64,000 nucleotides of DNA from Bradyrhizobium niftali (GCF_004571025.1 NZ_SPQT01000028.1:1-64000); one strand, 5' to 3'; shown: positions 1 through 9,064, numbered from the stretch's first letter. Notes: a model not told the origin generated them from the sequence alone. Translations and numbers: made by a program.

Positions 1-223
1 GACCTAACGATGCGAGTCTGCGGCTCAAATGATGTGCGCCGACGCAGGCTTCCATGCCGATCAGGCAAGGCGGCATATTGGCGAGCCGCGCCTCCACCTG
101 GCCACGCGACCACTTTTGCCGCAGCACGATGGTGCCGCGCGTATCGTGGCCCACGACGTGGAACGAGTTTTTGCCGATATCGATGCCGATCACGGCGATC
201 GCGGTACTGGGTGTCTGGGACAT
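1..223 (-). CDS. IS110-family transposase, N-terminal part (runs off window)
   Basis: Seventy-four codons are visible, from the ATG at 223-221 to the left edge. The reading begins MSQTPSTAIAVIGIDIGK and continues with GMEACVGAHH. These match the N-terminal RuvC-like DEDD domain of IS110 transposases: Asp15 in GIDIGK and Glu58 in GMEA would be the first two metal ligands. The enzyme catalyses site-specific insertion of its own element. A Shine-Dalgarno match (AGGGAG) lies six bases before the start. The C-terminal Tnp20 domain with the serine motif is outside the window, so it cannot be said whether the element is intact. The element's end should lie between about 225 and 365, just before the kinase gene. 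Confidence 0.85.
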   Translation of the reverse strand, partial: MSQTPSTAIAVIGIDIGKNSFHVVGHDTRGTIVLRQKWSRGQVEARLANMPPCLIGMEACVGAHHLSRRLASLG

Positions 224-366
224 GGCGTGCTCCCTGTCTTGGCGCCCCTGGCCAGCTTATCGCTGGCGGGGCAGGAGCACGGCCGGACCATCCCATTAAC
301 AGACCTCTAAACTCCATCGCTTGGCTGCACTATAGTATTGCCGCTGGGGCGTGTCTGGTGGTGCTA

Positions 367-1368
367 ATGACGCAGAAGAACAATCTGGGAGTTGCGGCCA
401 CGCCTCGGGAGCTCGAAGCAGCTCTTCGCGAAAGCGAACAGCGGTTGCGTTGGCTGGCTTCCATAGTCGAGTCCAGCGATGATGCGATTGTTAGCAAGAA
501 TCTCGATGGCGTCATTACAAGCTGGAATATCAGTGCTGAGCGCATCTTCGGCTATTCTGCCAGCGAGGCCATTGGTCAGCCCATCACTCTTGTAATCCCT
601 CAGGATCGGCGAAGCGAAGAACGTGAGATTTTAACGCGCCTCCGACGAGGTGAGCGCATCGACCATTTTGAGACCGTTCGGCAACGCAAGAACGGCAGCT
701 TGATCGTCGTGTCGCTGACCGTTTCTCCTGTCAAAGATGCAAACGGCAAGGTCGTCGGCGCATCAAAGATTGCGAGGGACATTACTGAGCAGAAGAAAAA
801 TCAGGAGTTGATCGTGACTCTGGCAAGGGAGGCCGAGCACCGCAGCAAGAACTTACTCGCGAACGCGATGGCAACGGTCAATCTTTCTCAGTCGAGTTCG
901 CCAGAAGGTCTCAAAGAGATAATCGCGGGACGCATCCAGGCACTAGCAAACGTTTGCTCGCTTTTCGCGGCAACGCGTTGGATCGGTGCCGAGATATCGG
1001 CGATTGCGACACAGGAACTAGCTCCATATTTCGATGAGAAGCGAACGTTCATAGATGGTCCACAAACCCTGTTAGCGCCAGACGCCGCTCAGGCTGTTGC
1101 GGTAACCTTGCATGAATTAGCGACCAATGCCGCGAAATACGGTGCTTTGTCCAAACCCGACGGCCAAGTCCGCCTGGAATGGTCACACGCAGTTGACGGT
1201 GGATTGCGACTACGCTGGACGGAGACGGGTGGTCCAGTCGCGCACAAACCTACGCGAAAAGGACTTGGTAGCCGCATCATCGAACAGATGATTGTCCAGC
1301 AGAAGGGGGAAGTTCGCTTTGACTGGCGCAAAGACGGGCTTGCTTGCGAAATCATAGTTCCGATGTGA
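367..1368 (+). CDS. PAS-domain HWE-family sensor histidine kinase
   Basis: This is a soluble 333-residue sensor kinase. A PAS domain covers about residues 30-140, with SSDDAIVSKNLDG and GYSASEAIGQ visible. An HWE/HisKA_2-type kinase core follows. The phospho-accepting His is about residue 158 in AEHRSKNLL, the N box is HELATNAAKYGAL, and the WTE motif follows in LRWTETGGP. No transmembrane segment is seen, so it should sense a cytoplasmic signal or a bound cofactor. HWE kinases of rhizobia often act in general stress or light signalling, but no response regulator lies beside this one, so its partner is unknown. The ATG at 367 was chosen because the upstream frame runs into the IS110 element and does not resemble a kinase. 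Confidence 0.9.
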   Translation: MTQKNNLGVAATPRELEAALRESEQRLRWLASIVESSDDAIVSKNLDGVITSWNISAERIFGYSASEAIGQPITLVIPQDRRSEEREILTRLRRGERIDHFETVRQRKNGSLIVVSLTVSPVKDANGKVVGASKIARDITEQKKNQELIVTLAREAEHRSKNLLANAMATVNLSQSSSPEGLKEIIAGRIQALANVCSLFAATRWIGAEISAIATQELAPYFDEKRTFIDGPQTLLAPDAAQAVAVTLHELATNAAKYGALSKPDGQVRLEWSHAVDGGLRLRWTETGGPVAHKPTRKGLGSRIIEQMIVQQKGEVRFDWRKDGLACEIIVPM

Positions 1369-1732
1369 GGATGTCTGCTGTTGTGATGGGTTTCGGACGC
1401 CGGCCCCCGAATACGCCGCGCTGTCCCTCAAGCGGCCGGCATCCGAAACCCTTCACACAAGCCGCCGAACACGTTCCAAGGCGGGAGACTTCCGCTTTGC
1501 GTTGGTAAGCTGAAGTTGCCGCGGCCATGTGCCAGACCATGACGCCGGCGACGATCGCCACGATCGCGGCGCCGCCGAGCCAGCCCGCGGCACTCGACGG
1601 GCGATCCCGCACCTCACGGATGGTCGCGACGAGGCATAACAGCGCCAGTACGATCGCCGCGGCCACCAGGATCTTGAGGAGGCCAACGCTGAAAGCGTGC
1701 TGCTGGTAGAGGATGCTTGGCTCGAGCTTCAT
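1352..1732 (-). CDS. small membrane protein, unknown function
   Basis: About 126 residues with two hydrophobic segments near the N-terminus (LLKILVAAAIVLALLCLVAT and LGGAAIVAIVAGVMVW), so probably an inner-membrane protein. The start ATG (1732-1730) overlaps the TGA of the upstream reading frame, and a GTG one codon earlier is also possible. This coupling suggests the two formed an operon. The last 50 residues are Arg/Gly/Pro-rich and unlike a conserved domain, and the 3' end runs 17 bases into the kinase gene on the other strand. The natural C-terminus may have been lost. I do not recognise a family. Confidence 0.45.
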   Translation of the reverse strand: MKLEPSILYQQHAFSVGLLKILVAAAIVLALLCLVATIREVRDRPSSAAGWLGGAAIVAIVAGVMVWHMAAATSAYQRKAEVSRLGTCSAACVKGFGCRPLEGQRGVFGGRRPKPITTADILTSEL

Positions 1733-1995
1733 CACCGCGGTCCTATGTGGTCGATCTTGTCCGCCATCTTGTCCAGCCGGTTCGAGATCTCCGTCTTGAG
1801 ATCGACGAAACCGCGCTCGACGCGCGCGACAACTGTTTCAAAGCTCGACTTGCGGACAAATTCGTCGCGCGCCCAGATCTCGACCTGGTAGAGCTTGGCA
1901 GCCAACGCCTCGGCGCGGGCGTTGGCGGCCGCGGCCAGTTGCTTCGCCTCGCCTCAGTCGCCGTGCATTGCCTGCCGCCTTCTCGTTTTCATCGA
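1732..1995 (-). pseudogene. small coiled-coil protein gene, apparently frameshifted
   Basis: The downstream frame, ending at the TGA at 1734-1732, reads through ARAEALAAKLYQVEIWARDE and SSFETVVARV. It is a charged, heptad-like sequence of the sort found in small rhizobial proteins next to a two-helix membrane protein. No start codon exists in this frame because a TGA lies at 1956-1954. The expected N-terminal part (ENEKAAGNARRL) appears in a different frame just upstream. A one-base indel near 1955-1965 would join them. The gene is therefore either decayed or carries a sequencing error. Its function is unknown. Confidence 0.45.
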
Positions 1996-2074
1996 GTGTC
2001 GCACGGCCGCAACAGCAAAACCGAAGGGAACCCGCTAAAGTTAGGCCCGTCATTCCTGTGGGCTGGAATTTGCA

Positions 2075-2773
2075 ATGAATCGCACGTTGATCTGCCTCGC
2101 CGCGCTGATCTGCACCGCGGCCGCTGCGCATGCTGCCGACTTGCCCGTGAAAGCGCCGAGCGCTGTCGTCATACCACCTCTCAGTTGGACCGGCTTTTAT
2201 GCGGGCGCCCAGGGTGGCTATGAATGGAGCCGCGACCGCACCACGGAGTTTGCCCTCGGCGGCCCGCCGACCGGCTTCAGCCAGGATTTCAGGCCGAGCG
2301 GCGGCTTTGGCGGCGTGCATGTCGGCTACAATCATCAGTTTGACCGGCTGGTGCTCGGCATCGAGGGCGATGTGGATGTCGGCCGGGTCAGTGACGTTGT
2401 ATCCCCTGGTTTCGGGCTGGTGTTCAGCGCTCGCAAGGATTGGGAAGCCTCGGTTCGCGGGCGGCTCGGCTTTACACCGGCGGAGCGCCTGCTGCTGTAT
2501 GTGACGGGCGGTGTCGCGTTCACCGAGCTGAAGTACCACTGGAATGCGGATGATCCCGTGGCAATCCCGTCCGTGGACGCCAATATTGCGAAGACCGGAT
2601 GGACCGTGGGCGCCGGTGGCGAGGCGGCGCTGACCGATCGCGTCACGGCACGGCTGGAATATCGCTACAGCGATTTCGGCACCACGCGCTTTGATTGGCC
2701 CGCTGTCCTCGGAACTTACGAGCAGCATCCGCGCTTTCAGTCGGTACGTGGCGGCGTGAGCGTCAGGTTCTAG
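2075..2773 (+). CDS. outer-membrane beta-barrel protein, Omp25/Omp31-like
   Basis: A 232-residue protein with a cleavable signal peptide (MNRTLICLAALICTAAAAHA, cut before ADLPVKAP). An eight-strand barrel of the Omp25/31 surface-antigen type common in Rhizobiales follows. Hallmarks are WTGFYAGAQGGYEW near the mature N-terminus, alternating aromatic and glycine strands, and a terminal Phe (VSVRF) that serves as the assembly signal. It should sit in the outer membrane as a structural protein or small porin. It stands alone, with no operon partner. The start is supported by the perfect fit of the signal peptide. Confidence 0.88.
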   Translation: MNRTLICLAALICTAAAAHAADLPVKAPSAVVIPPLSWTGFYAGAQGGYEWSRDRTTEFALGGPPTGFSQDFRPSGGFGGVHVGYNHQFDRLVLGIEGDVDVGRVSDVVSPGFGLVFSARKDWEASVRGRLGFTPAERLLLYVTGGVAFTELKYHWNADDPVAIPSVDANIAKTGWTVGAGGEAALTDRVTARLEYRYSDFGTTRFDWPAVLGTYEQHPRFQSVRGGVSVRF

Positions 2774-2977
2774 CGCCTCATTGCTCGGCCGCGCGATATC
2801 CGCCACGCGGAAATCCAAACCGTCGGCTGGTTGGCGCCGCCGGAGCGGGGGATGGCGGCATGCCACCAGTGCAGTGCTCAGGCTGCGAAAATGGTGTATC
2901 CGCAGGGAGCGCGGCCGCGGCCGAACCTCAGCGCTCGGGCCGCCGCGCCAAGATCCAGTTCCCCGGAGGAAATCGAC

Positions 2978-4207
2978 ATGTCGGCCCTGCCGCTCTCAGG
3001 CATCAAGATCCTTGACCTCACCCGCGTGCTGGCTGGGCCCCTGTCGGCCCAGATGCTGGGCGATCTCGGCGCGGAGGTGATCAAGATCGAGCGGCCGGGC
3101 ACCGGCGACGACGCGCGCGCCTTCGGGCCGCCTTATCTGACCGACCCTGACGGCAAGGCGAACAACAACAACTCGTTTTACCTCTGCGCCAACCGCAACA
3201 AGAAGTCGGTCACGGTCAACATCGCCAAGCCCGAGGGGCAGGCGATCATCCGCGAGCTCGCCAAGGACGTCGACGTCTTCATGGAGAACTACAAGGTCGG
3301 CGATCTCAAGCGCTACGGCCTCGACTACGAGACCATCAAGGCAATCAACCCCGGCATCATCTATTGCTCCGTGACCGGCTTCGGCCAGACCGGACCTTAC
3401 GCGCCGCGCGCCGGTTATGACGCCATCCTGCAGGCGATGGGCGGCCTGATGAGCGTCACCGGCCATATCGACGGCGAGCCGGGCGAGGGCCCGATGAAGG
3501 TCGGCCCGTCGATCGTCGACTACATGACCGGCATGAATTCCTCGATCGGCATTCTCTCGGCGCTCTACCATCGCGACGCCAATGGGGGCGTCGGACAGCA
3601 TCTCGACGTCTGCCTGCTCGACACCGTGATTGCCTCGCTCAGCCACTGGCTCCAGATCTACCTCGTCAACGGCAAGACGCCGCCGCGCCGTGGCACCTGG
3701 GGCAATGGCGGCATGCCGGCCGGCGTGTTCCGCTGCACCGACGGCGAACTGATGCTGGTGGTCGGCAATGACGGCCAGTTCCAGCGTACCTGCGCCGTGC
3801 TCGGCGCGCCCGAGCTCGCCAGCGACAAGCGCTTCATCAAGAACAACGACCGCGTCGTGCACGGCAAGGAGATCATGGCGATCTTCGCCGGCCTGTTCCT
3901 GAAGCAGCCGGTGGCCTACTGGCTGGACAAGCTGGAGGAGGCCGGCGTGCCGTCAGGTCCGATCAACAATTTCGAGCAGGTGTTTTCGGATCCCCACGTC
4001 CAGTCGCGTGGCATGCGGGTGAAGACCGAGCACAAGTTCGAGCCGGAGCTGTCGCTGATCCGCAACGCGCTGACCTTCTCGGAGACCCCGATCGAGAATT
4101 ACCGCGCCCCGCCGCTGCTCGGCGAGCACACCCAGGAGGTGCTCGGCGGCAAGCTCGGCTATGATGCGGGGAAGATCGAGACGCTGAAGCAGCAGGGTAT
4201 CATCTGA
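2978..4207 (+). CDS. class III (CaiB/BaiF family) CoA transferase
   Basis: A 409-residue cytoplasmic enzyme that moves coenzyme A between carboxylic acids. It has the family opening GIKILDLTRVLAGP, the motif GDLGAEVIKIERP, and AGYDAILQA, where Asp148 is the likely covalent catalytic aspartate. The ATG at 2978 has a strong GGAGGA ribosome site at 2965-2970 and gives a normal family length; an upstream extension of 49 residues is Arg/Pro-rich and rejected. The substrate cannot be read from sequence. No matching dehydrogenase or hydratase is adjacent, though remains of a beta-keto acid cleavage enzyme lie just downstream. Confidence 0.9.
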   Translation: MSALPLSGIKILDLTRVLAGPLSAQMLGDLGAEVIKIERPGTGDDARAFGPPYLTDPDGKANNNNSFYLCANRNKKSVTVNIAKPEGQAIIRELAKDVDVFMENYKVGDLKRYGLDYETIKAINPGIIYCSVTGFGQTGPYAPRAGYDAILQAMGGLMSVTGHIDGEPGEGPMKVGPSIVDYMTGMNSSIGILSALYHRDANGGVGQHLDVCLLDTVIASLSHWLQIYLVNGKTPPRRGTWGNGGMPAGVFRCTDGELMLVVGNDGQFQRTCAVLGAPELASDKRFIKNNDRVVHGKEIMAIFAGLFLKQPVAYWLDKLEEAGVPSGPINNFEQVFSDPHVQSRGMRVKTEHKFEPELSLIRNALTFSETPIENYRAPPLLGEHTQEVLGGKLGYDAGKIETLKQQGII

Positions 4208-4220
4208 CCTTTTTCCTTCT

Positions 4221-4250
4221 CGGCCTCTCCCCGCGTGCGGGGAGAGGCCG
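4221..4250. terminator. perfect hairpin after the CoA transferase
   Basis: A 12-base-pair perfect stem with a six-base loop (GCGTGC): CGGCCTCTCCCC pairs with its complement at 4239-4250. It starts 14 bases after the stop codon. No T-run follows, so it may be a dispersed palindrome used as a terminator or an mRNA 3' stabiliser. Confidence 0.6.
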
Positions 4251-4258
4251 GAATTCAA

Positions 4259-4399
4259 GCGGGGGCGGGGGCGCAGCTGCTCTGCGTGCTGGCAACGACC
4301 AATGCCGAGCTGGTCGCGCATGCCGCGGGCATCCTGAAGAGCCTGGGTGGGAGCGTCGCGACTGCGAATGAGGCGCGCGCGATGCTCGGCCTTGCCTGA
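4259..4399 (+). pseudogene. C-terminal remnant of a BKACE (DUF849)-like enzyme
   Basis: The frame ending with TGA at 4397 reads LVAHAAGILKSLGG then ATANEARAMLGLA. This resembles the C-terminus of beta-keto acid cleavage enzymes, where a helix pair is followed by a conserved ATxxEAR-x-LGL ending. Only about 46 codons remain, with no start codon and no catalytic part. It begins directly after the hairpin at 4221-4250, which suggests a deletion or recombination at that palindrome. The family assignment rests on a short match and is tentative. Confidence 0.35.
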
Positions 4400-4503
4400 G
4401 GCTTGCGCGCAATCCCCAGATAAACCCGGTCCGTACTCACACAGGCTTCCGCTTCGCGCCCGACTCTGATTCGATCTCCCTGCGAGTTCCGGGAGGGAAG
4501 TGC

Positions 4504-4719
4504 ATGTCCTATACGATCGGGTTTCAGTCCAAGAACCAGAAATCAGTTCTGGCGACCGAGGCGGCAACCGCCAATCAGGCCGTAGCCATCATTGCCGCGC
4601 TGCGGCAAAGCGCCGACGAAATAAAGTTCATCCGCTCGCCGCAGGAAGGCGAAATGGGTATCGAGATGCTGCTGCTGCTCGCCAAGGAAGAGGCCGAGGA
4701 GATGCCGCAGCGGGCCTGA
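4504..4719 (+). CDS. small hypothetical protein
   Basis: Seventy-one residues beginning MSYTIGFQSKNQKSVLATEA, with a GGGAGGGA ribosome site just before the ATG. It is soluble and acidic at the C-terminus (AKEEAEEMPQ), with a predicted strand-helix-strand-helix pattern. It has the look of a conserved small rhizobial protein, but I do not recognise a named family and cannot assign a role. It lies alone between the CoA transferase remnants and the RidA gene. Confidence 0.65.
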   Translation: MSYTIGFQSKNQKSVLATEAATANQAVAIIAALRQSADEIKFIRSPQEGEMGIEMLLLLAKEEAEEMPQRA

Positions 4720-4814
4720 TCCCGCGACGACCACACTTCGATCAGAAGCGAAACATGCCGGCTGCAACGTAATGTAGCAAGGCGCCAATCTCGCTCGAAC
4801 CGAAGGTGGCGGCC

Positions 4815-5207
4815 ATGAAACGCGAAGCGCTCCGCGTCGAACCGATCTCGTCCTATCTCGACCGCTGGAAGGCGCCGACCTCGCCGGTGACGCGCGCCGG
4901 CAACATGATCTTCGTCGCCGGTCTGCCGCCATTCGATCCCGCCACGGGCGAGCTCGCGGAGATGCCGATCGAGCGGCAGAGCGAGATCATCATGGACCAG
5001 ATGAGGCTGTGCCTGGAAACCGCGGGCGCGAGCCTCGACAACGTCATGAAGTGCAACGTCTACTGCACCTCGACGAAGCACTTCGCCGCGTTCAACGCGG
5101 TCTATGCGCGCTATTTCCCGATCGATCCGCCGGCGCGGATCTTCGTCTGCACGCCGGAATGGTTCGGCCCCTTCGACGTCGAGATCGACTGCATCGCGAT
5201 GATGTGA
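4815..5207 (+). CDS. RidA/YjgF/YER057c-family protein
   Basis: About 130 residues of the Rid fold, with MIFVAGLPPFDPATGEL, NVMKCNVYCT and a C-terminal PPARIFVC whose Arg is the position that binds the carboxylate of 2-aminoacrylate in RidA. Typical members form trimers and hydrolyse reactive enamines or imines released by PLP enzymes. Divergent members act in catabolic pathways. The ATG at 4815 is chosen over the in-frame GTG at 4806 because AAGG lies eight bases upstream of it. The next gene, an AraC regulator, is convergent. Confidence 0.85.
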   Translation: MKREALRVEPISSYLDRWKAPTSPVTRAGNMIFVAGLPPFDPATGELAEMPIERQSEIIMDQMRLCLETAGASLDNVMKCNVYCTSTKHFAAFNAVYARYFPIDPPARIFVCTPEWFGPFDVEIDCIAMM

Positions 5208-5239
5208 GGTCGGCGATCGACGCGAGAGCCGTTGGCCGC

Positions 5240-6214
5240 TCACCACGCCGGTCTTGCCGCCGCGCGAATGTCGGAGGGCGTGGCGCCGAAGTGGCGGCGG
5301 AAGGCGCGGTTGAAATAGGAGACGTCGCCGAACCCGCTTTCGTGCGCGATCTGGGTGATGTTGAGTTGAGCGTGGCGCCGGTCGATCAGCATGCGCCGTG
5401 CTTTCGCCAGCCGCTCGGCGAGCACGTAGGCGGAGAATGACGAGCCGCTCAGTTCGAACAGCTTTCTCACGTAGCGCGGCGAGATGCCGTGGCGCGCGGC
5501 GATCATCTCGGTCGATAGATCGCTGCGGCTGAGCGCGTGGAGAATGTCCGATTTGATGCTGGCAAGCCGCGCCGCCGTGGCACTGCGCTGCCGCGCGAAC
5601 TCGGCGTGGTCGCCACTCGCGCCGAGTGTGAGCGCCGCGAGATCGAGGATATGGTTGGCCACGGGTTGCATCAGCGCCGGCTCGCCGAGGGCGTCGTCGT
5701 TGCGGACGACGTCGACATAGCGGGTCAGGAGATTCAGGGCTGCACTGTTGGGCGGAATGCTGCCGAAGGAGGCCGCATAGTTCGGGGCCAATGCGGCCAG
5801 GGCCGGCTGCTCAAATGCTAGCCTGATGAAGTTGCCCTCCGTGAGTAGCGTGGTCGTTGAAGGTGCCTGCATCGTGAGCGCCACGGCACCGCCGACACCG
5901 CCGATCAATTCCTGGCCGAACTGGGTGAACGAAGCAGCGCCGCTGCGCAGCAGGGCGATCACCACAACGTTCCCGGCGCGCGACGCCATCTCTTTCGAGA
6001 GGCGATAATGCGCTGGCGAATGTGAGCCGGCCGCGATCCTGATATTGGGCAACAGGTTGAAGGTCACGTTCGCATGGAAGGGCGCGTCGCCGAGCGGCTC
6101 CATATCGGCATTGGTCACGCTGCGCCCGAAGATCTCGCGCCACCTGTCGATTCGCTTCTCTTCGGGAAAGTCACGGGTAGATATCTGCGCTCGAAATAAT
6201 CCGGTATCCTGCAT
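5240..6214 (-). CDS. AraC-family transcriptional regulator
   Basis: A 324-residue regulator with an N-terminal sensor half of the AraC_binding_2 type (about residues 40-190) and two helix-turn-helix motifs at the C-terminus. The last segment has the family signature IAHESGFGDVSYFNRAFRRHFGATPSD. The start at 6214 (MQDTGLFRAQ) follows a good AGGGGA ribosome site; the longer open frame upstream has poor composition. It is divergent from the autotransporter gene across about 320 bases. By position it is the likely regulator of that gene or of itself. The ligand is unknown. Confidence 0.88.
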   Translation of the reverse strand: MQDTGLFRAQISTRDFPEEKRIDRWREIFGRSVTNADMEPLGDAPFHANVTFNLLPNIRIAAGSHSPAHYRLSKEMASRAGNVVVIALLRSGAASFTQFGQELIGGVGGAVALTMQAPSTTTLLTEGNFIRLAFEQPALAALAPNYAASFGSIPPNSAALNLLTRYVDVVRNDDALGEPALMQPVANHILDLAALTLGASGDHAEFARQRSATAARLASIKSDILHALSRSDLSTEMIAARHGISPRYVRKLFELSGSSFSAYVLAERLAKARRMLIDRRHAQLNITQIAHESGFGDVSYFNRAFRRHFGATPSDIRAAARPAW

Positions 6215-6535
6215 CTGTCCCCTGCGGAATGGTGGCCACCACCTCCTTAAGACGCAGGCTCTCGCCAGCGCGTTCAATTCGATCCGCCCGTGGCTGCTGG
6301 ACGACCGGTACAGCGCGCGACCGTTCGGCGGAACCTGTTCCGCATGGTCCTCCCGGCGTTCCGTCTGAGACAATCGCGGTCCACGGGATGGTGGTGCGAG
6401 TGTCACAACCGGCCGAGAAACCACCGCTGTGCCGTATGGGCCGATGTCCCGTGCCGGTTGCGCCAAGACAGTTGCGCCTCGTCAGGCCAGTTTGCAAGCG
6501 ACGGCTGCTTCGGCCGCAAGACTTGGGAATGACGG
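6215..6535. other. divergent regulatory gap between AraC regulator and autotransporter
   Basis: A 321-base gap with no convincing gene. It contains two copies of GTTGCGCC at 6457-6464 and 6471-6478, a 14-base period that could form an AraC-type pair of half-sites on one DNA face. No clear -35/-10 pair was found by eye. Confidence 0.35.
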
Positions 6536-9064
6536 ATGACATCGACGAATGGCGCGGCGCGGATGACGACTATGAACTTGCCGGTATCCAGGGCGAAGGC
6601 GCGCCCCGAACGATCGTTGACCCTGGCCGCGCCATTCGTGCTGTCGCTGACCACGGTGGTTGCGATGCCGGCGGGGCCGGCGGTTGCCGCGTGCGTCCAA
6701 TCCGGCAGCACCGTCACCTGTAGCGGTGCCACCAATACCGGCTTCGGCACTGGGGCGGAAAAAAACCTGGCCATCACCGTTCAATCGGGCGCGTCGATCG
6801 ACGTCGGCAATGCGCAGAAGGCGATCGATGTCGACAGCGGCAACACCGCCATCAACAACGGCGCCATCGTTGTCGGCAACAGTAGCAAGGGCATAAAGGG
6901 GATCGACAACAACGTCTTCACCAACAACGGCACGATGATTCTCGGCACGTCGTCCACCGCCATGGACGTGGCCGGCCAGAACAATATTCTAACCAACGCC
7001 GGGACGATCAGCTCGACGGCGCAAAGCACGACCGGCCTCCTCCTGATCGGCGCCGGCAACACGGCGATCAATTCCGGCACGATCAGCCTGAGCGGCACGG
7101 CCTACGGCATTGCAGCCGACGGCGCCACGATCCTGAATTCAGGGACCATCACGGTCGGAAGCAGCACCGGCGCCAACGGCGCAGGTGTCTTCCTGTTGTA
7201 CAGCAACGCTCTCACCAACACCGGCACGATCACGGCAGCCGGCGCCAACGGCGTGGGTGTCAGTATCAGCGGCGCCGGTAACACGGTGACCAATAGTGGC
7301 TTGATCGCTGCGACCGGCGCCGACGGACTGGGGGTTGTTATCGATAGCCAGAACAATACGGTGGTTAACAACGGCACGGTCAGGGGCGGTACGGACGGCT
7401 ACTCGCTGCGCTCCTTTGCTTTTCTAGCGAGCGGAAACAGCGTCACCAACAACGGTACGCTGGACGGGCGGATCGAACTCATGGGGTCGGGCGACAGCCT
7501 GATCAATGCCGGGTTGATCACCATCACGGATCCGGGGACGGCGCTTGCTGTGGGTAACTTCGGCTTCTCCACCTCATTCACTCAGACAGCTCAAGGCACC
7601 CTGGCGCTGCGGGTCGACAATACCGGCCTTCACGACAGTGTGTGGGTGGGCGGCACCCAGGTTAACCTCAACGGCACCTTGCGTGCCGTGGTCCAGGCGG
7701 GGCTGTACGGGACGACAACAACCTACAAGGACGTCCTAGCGACCAGCGCCTCCGTCAATAGTCGGTTTGCGACCGTCACCTCGTCGTCGGCCTTCTTCAA
7801 CGCGGCCGCGACCTACAACGCCAATTCGATCGACCTGATATTGACGCGCCAGGGTTTTGGCGCCGTCGCGGGTGAGACCCAGAACCAGCGCGCGATCGGC
7901 AATGCGCTCGAGGCCGGCTATTCGACAGCGCTGACCGGCGCCACCGCGACCTTCTACGCGCAGTTGCTGCAGGCGGGTTCGCTGCGCGTGCTCGACCAGC
8001 TCTCGGGCGAGGGCACCAGCGGCACCCAGAACACCGCGTTCAATTCGGGCGTGCTGTTCGGCCAGACCATGGAGGGCCAGATGGAAGCCTGGCGCGCCGG
8101 CAACCGCGGCGGCGGCGCCAGCGACGCTGCGCTTGGCTACGCTGCGGAGCAACCGCGCGGCCCGGCTGCGTCGGCGTTCGCGGCCCTGAAGGCGCCGGCG
8201 ATGGCGCAGCCGCGATGGAACGCCTGGGCCGCCGGCTTCGGTGCCGGGCAGCAGCTCGCGGGCGATGCGAGCCTCGGCAGCGCGAGCCTCAGCAACCGCG
8301 CCGCCGGCGGCGCGATGGGGGTCGATTACCTCGTCAATCCCGATCTCCTGCTGGGCATGGCGGCCGGCGGCTCCTGCGCGACTTTCTCCGTCGATGATCG
8401 CGCGACGTCGGGCAGGCTCGAGGGTGGCCATGTCGGCGCCTATGCGATGCAGCGGTTCGGCGCCAACTATCTCTCGGCGCAGATCGCCTATAGCCATTTC
8501 AGCAACACCACGACGCGGACCATCACCGGCGTCGGCACCACCGAAACCGCGCAGGGGTCATTCGGGAGCGACCAGCTTGGCGGAAGGCTGGAGATCGGCC
8601 GCTCCTTCGACTTCGGCATTACTGCGGTGACGCCGTTCGCCGCGATCCAGGCCGCACGGCTGTGGCAGGGCGCCTACACCGAAGCCAGCACGGCCGGTGC
8701 TGCACCCGGCGTACTCGGATTGAGCTACGCCGCGCAGAGCGTCACGTCGCTGCCGACGTTCCTCGGCGCCAAGTTCGACGGTCGCGTCGCGTTCGGCAAC
8801 GGCATGGTGTGGAGCCCATTCGTGCACGCCGCCTGGGTGCACGAATTTCGGCCGTCGCGCACCATCACGGCATCGTTGGTCACCGTGCCGGTGTCGGCGT
8901 TCACGATCGCCGGTGCGAGTGCCGCCTCCGACTCGGCACGGCTCGATCTCGGCTCGCGCCTGGCGCTCAATCGCTGGTGGGAGGTGTCGGCGCGCGTCAC
9001 CGGCGAATTCTCGAACCTCGGTCAGAGCTATTCCGGGATGGGGGCGCTGAAGGCGAGTTGGTGA
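6536..9064 (+). CDS. type V autotransporter with repeat-rich passenger
   Basis: An 842-residue surface protein. An extended signal peptide of about 50 residues ends at PAVA before ACVQSG. The passenger, about residues 52-440, is built of degenerate turns such as NNGTMILGTSS and NSGTISLSGTA. This N-x-G-T-I periodicity is typical of a right-handed beta-helix. The C-terminal 290 residues are an autotransporter beta-barrel (WNAWAAGFGAGQQLAGDA onward), ending in the terminal strand residues KASW. It should be exported by Sec, inserted by BAM, and display the helix outside the cell, possibly as an adhesin. The ATG at 6536 has GGGA seven bases upstream; 6563 and 6572 are alternative starts. The divergent AraC gene is the probable regulator. 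Confidence 0.88.
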   Translation: MTSTNGAARMTTMNLPVSRAKARPERSLTLAAPFVLSLTTVVAMPAGPAVAACVQSGSTVTCSGATNTGFGTGAEKNLAITVQSGASIDVGNAQKAIDVDSGNTAINNGAIVVGNSSKGIKGIDNNVFTNNGTMILGTSSTAMDVAGQNNILTNAGTISSTAQSTTGLLLIGAGNTAINSGTISLSGTAYGIAADGATILNSGTITVGSSTGANGAGVFLLYSNALTNTGTITAAGANGVGVSISGAGNTVTNSGLIAATGADGLGVVIDSQNNTVVNNGTVRGGTDGYSLRSFAFLASGNSVTNNGTLDGRIELMGSGDSLINAGLITITDPGTALAVGNFGFSTSFTQTAQGTLALRVDNTGLHDSVWVGGTQVNLNGTLRAVVQAGLYGTTTTYKDVLATSASVNSRFATVTSSSAFFNAAATYNANSIDLILTRQGFGAVAGETQNQRAIGNALEAGYSTALTGATATFYAQLLQAGSLRVLDQLSGEGTSGTQNTAFNSGVLFGQTMEGQMEAWRAGNRGGGASDAALGYAAEQPRGPAASAFAALKAPAMAQPRWNAWAAGFGAGQQLAGDASLGSASLSNRAAGGAMGVDYLVNPDLLLGMAAGGSCATFSVDDRATSGRLEGGHVGAYAMQRFGANYLSAQIAYSHFSNTTTRTITGVGTTETAQGSFGSDQLGGRLEIGRSFDFGITAVTPFAAIQAARLWQGAYTEASTAGAAPGVLGLSYAAQSVTSLPTFLGAKFDGRVAFGNGMVWSPFVHAAWVHEFRPSRTITASLVTVPVSAFTIAGASAASDSARLDLGSRLALNRWWEVSARVTGEFSNLGQSYSGMGALKASW

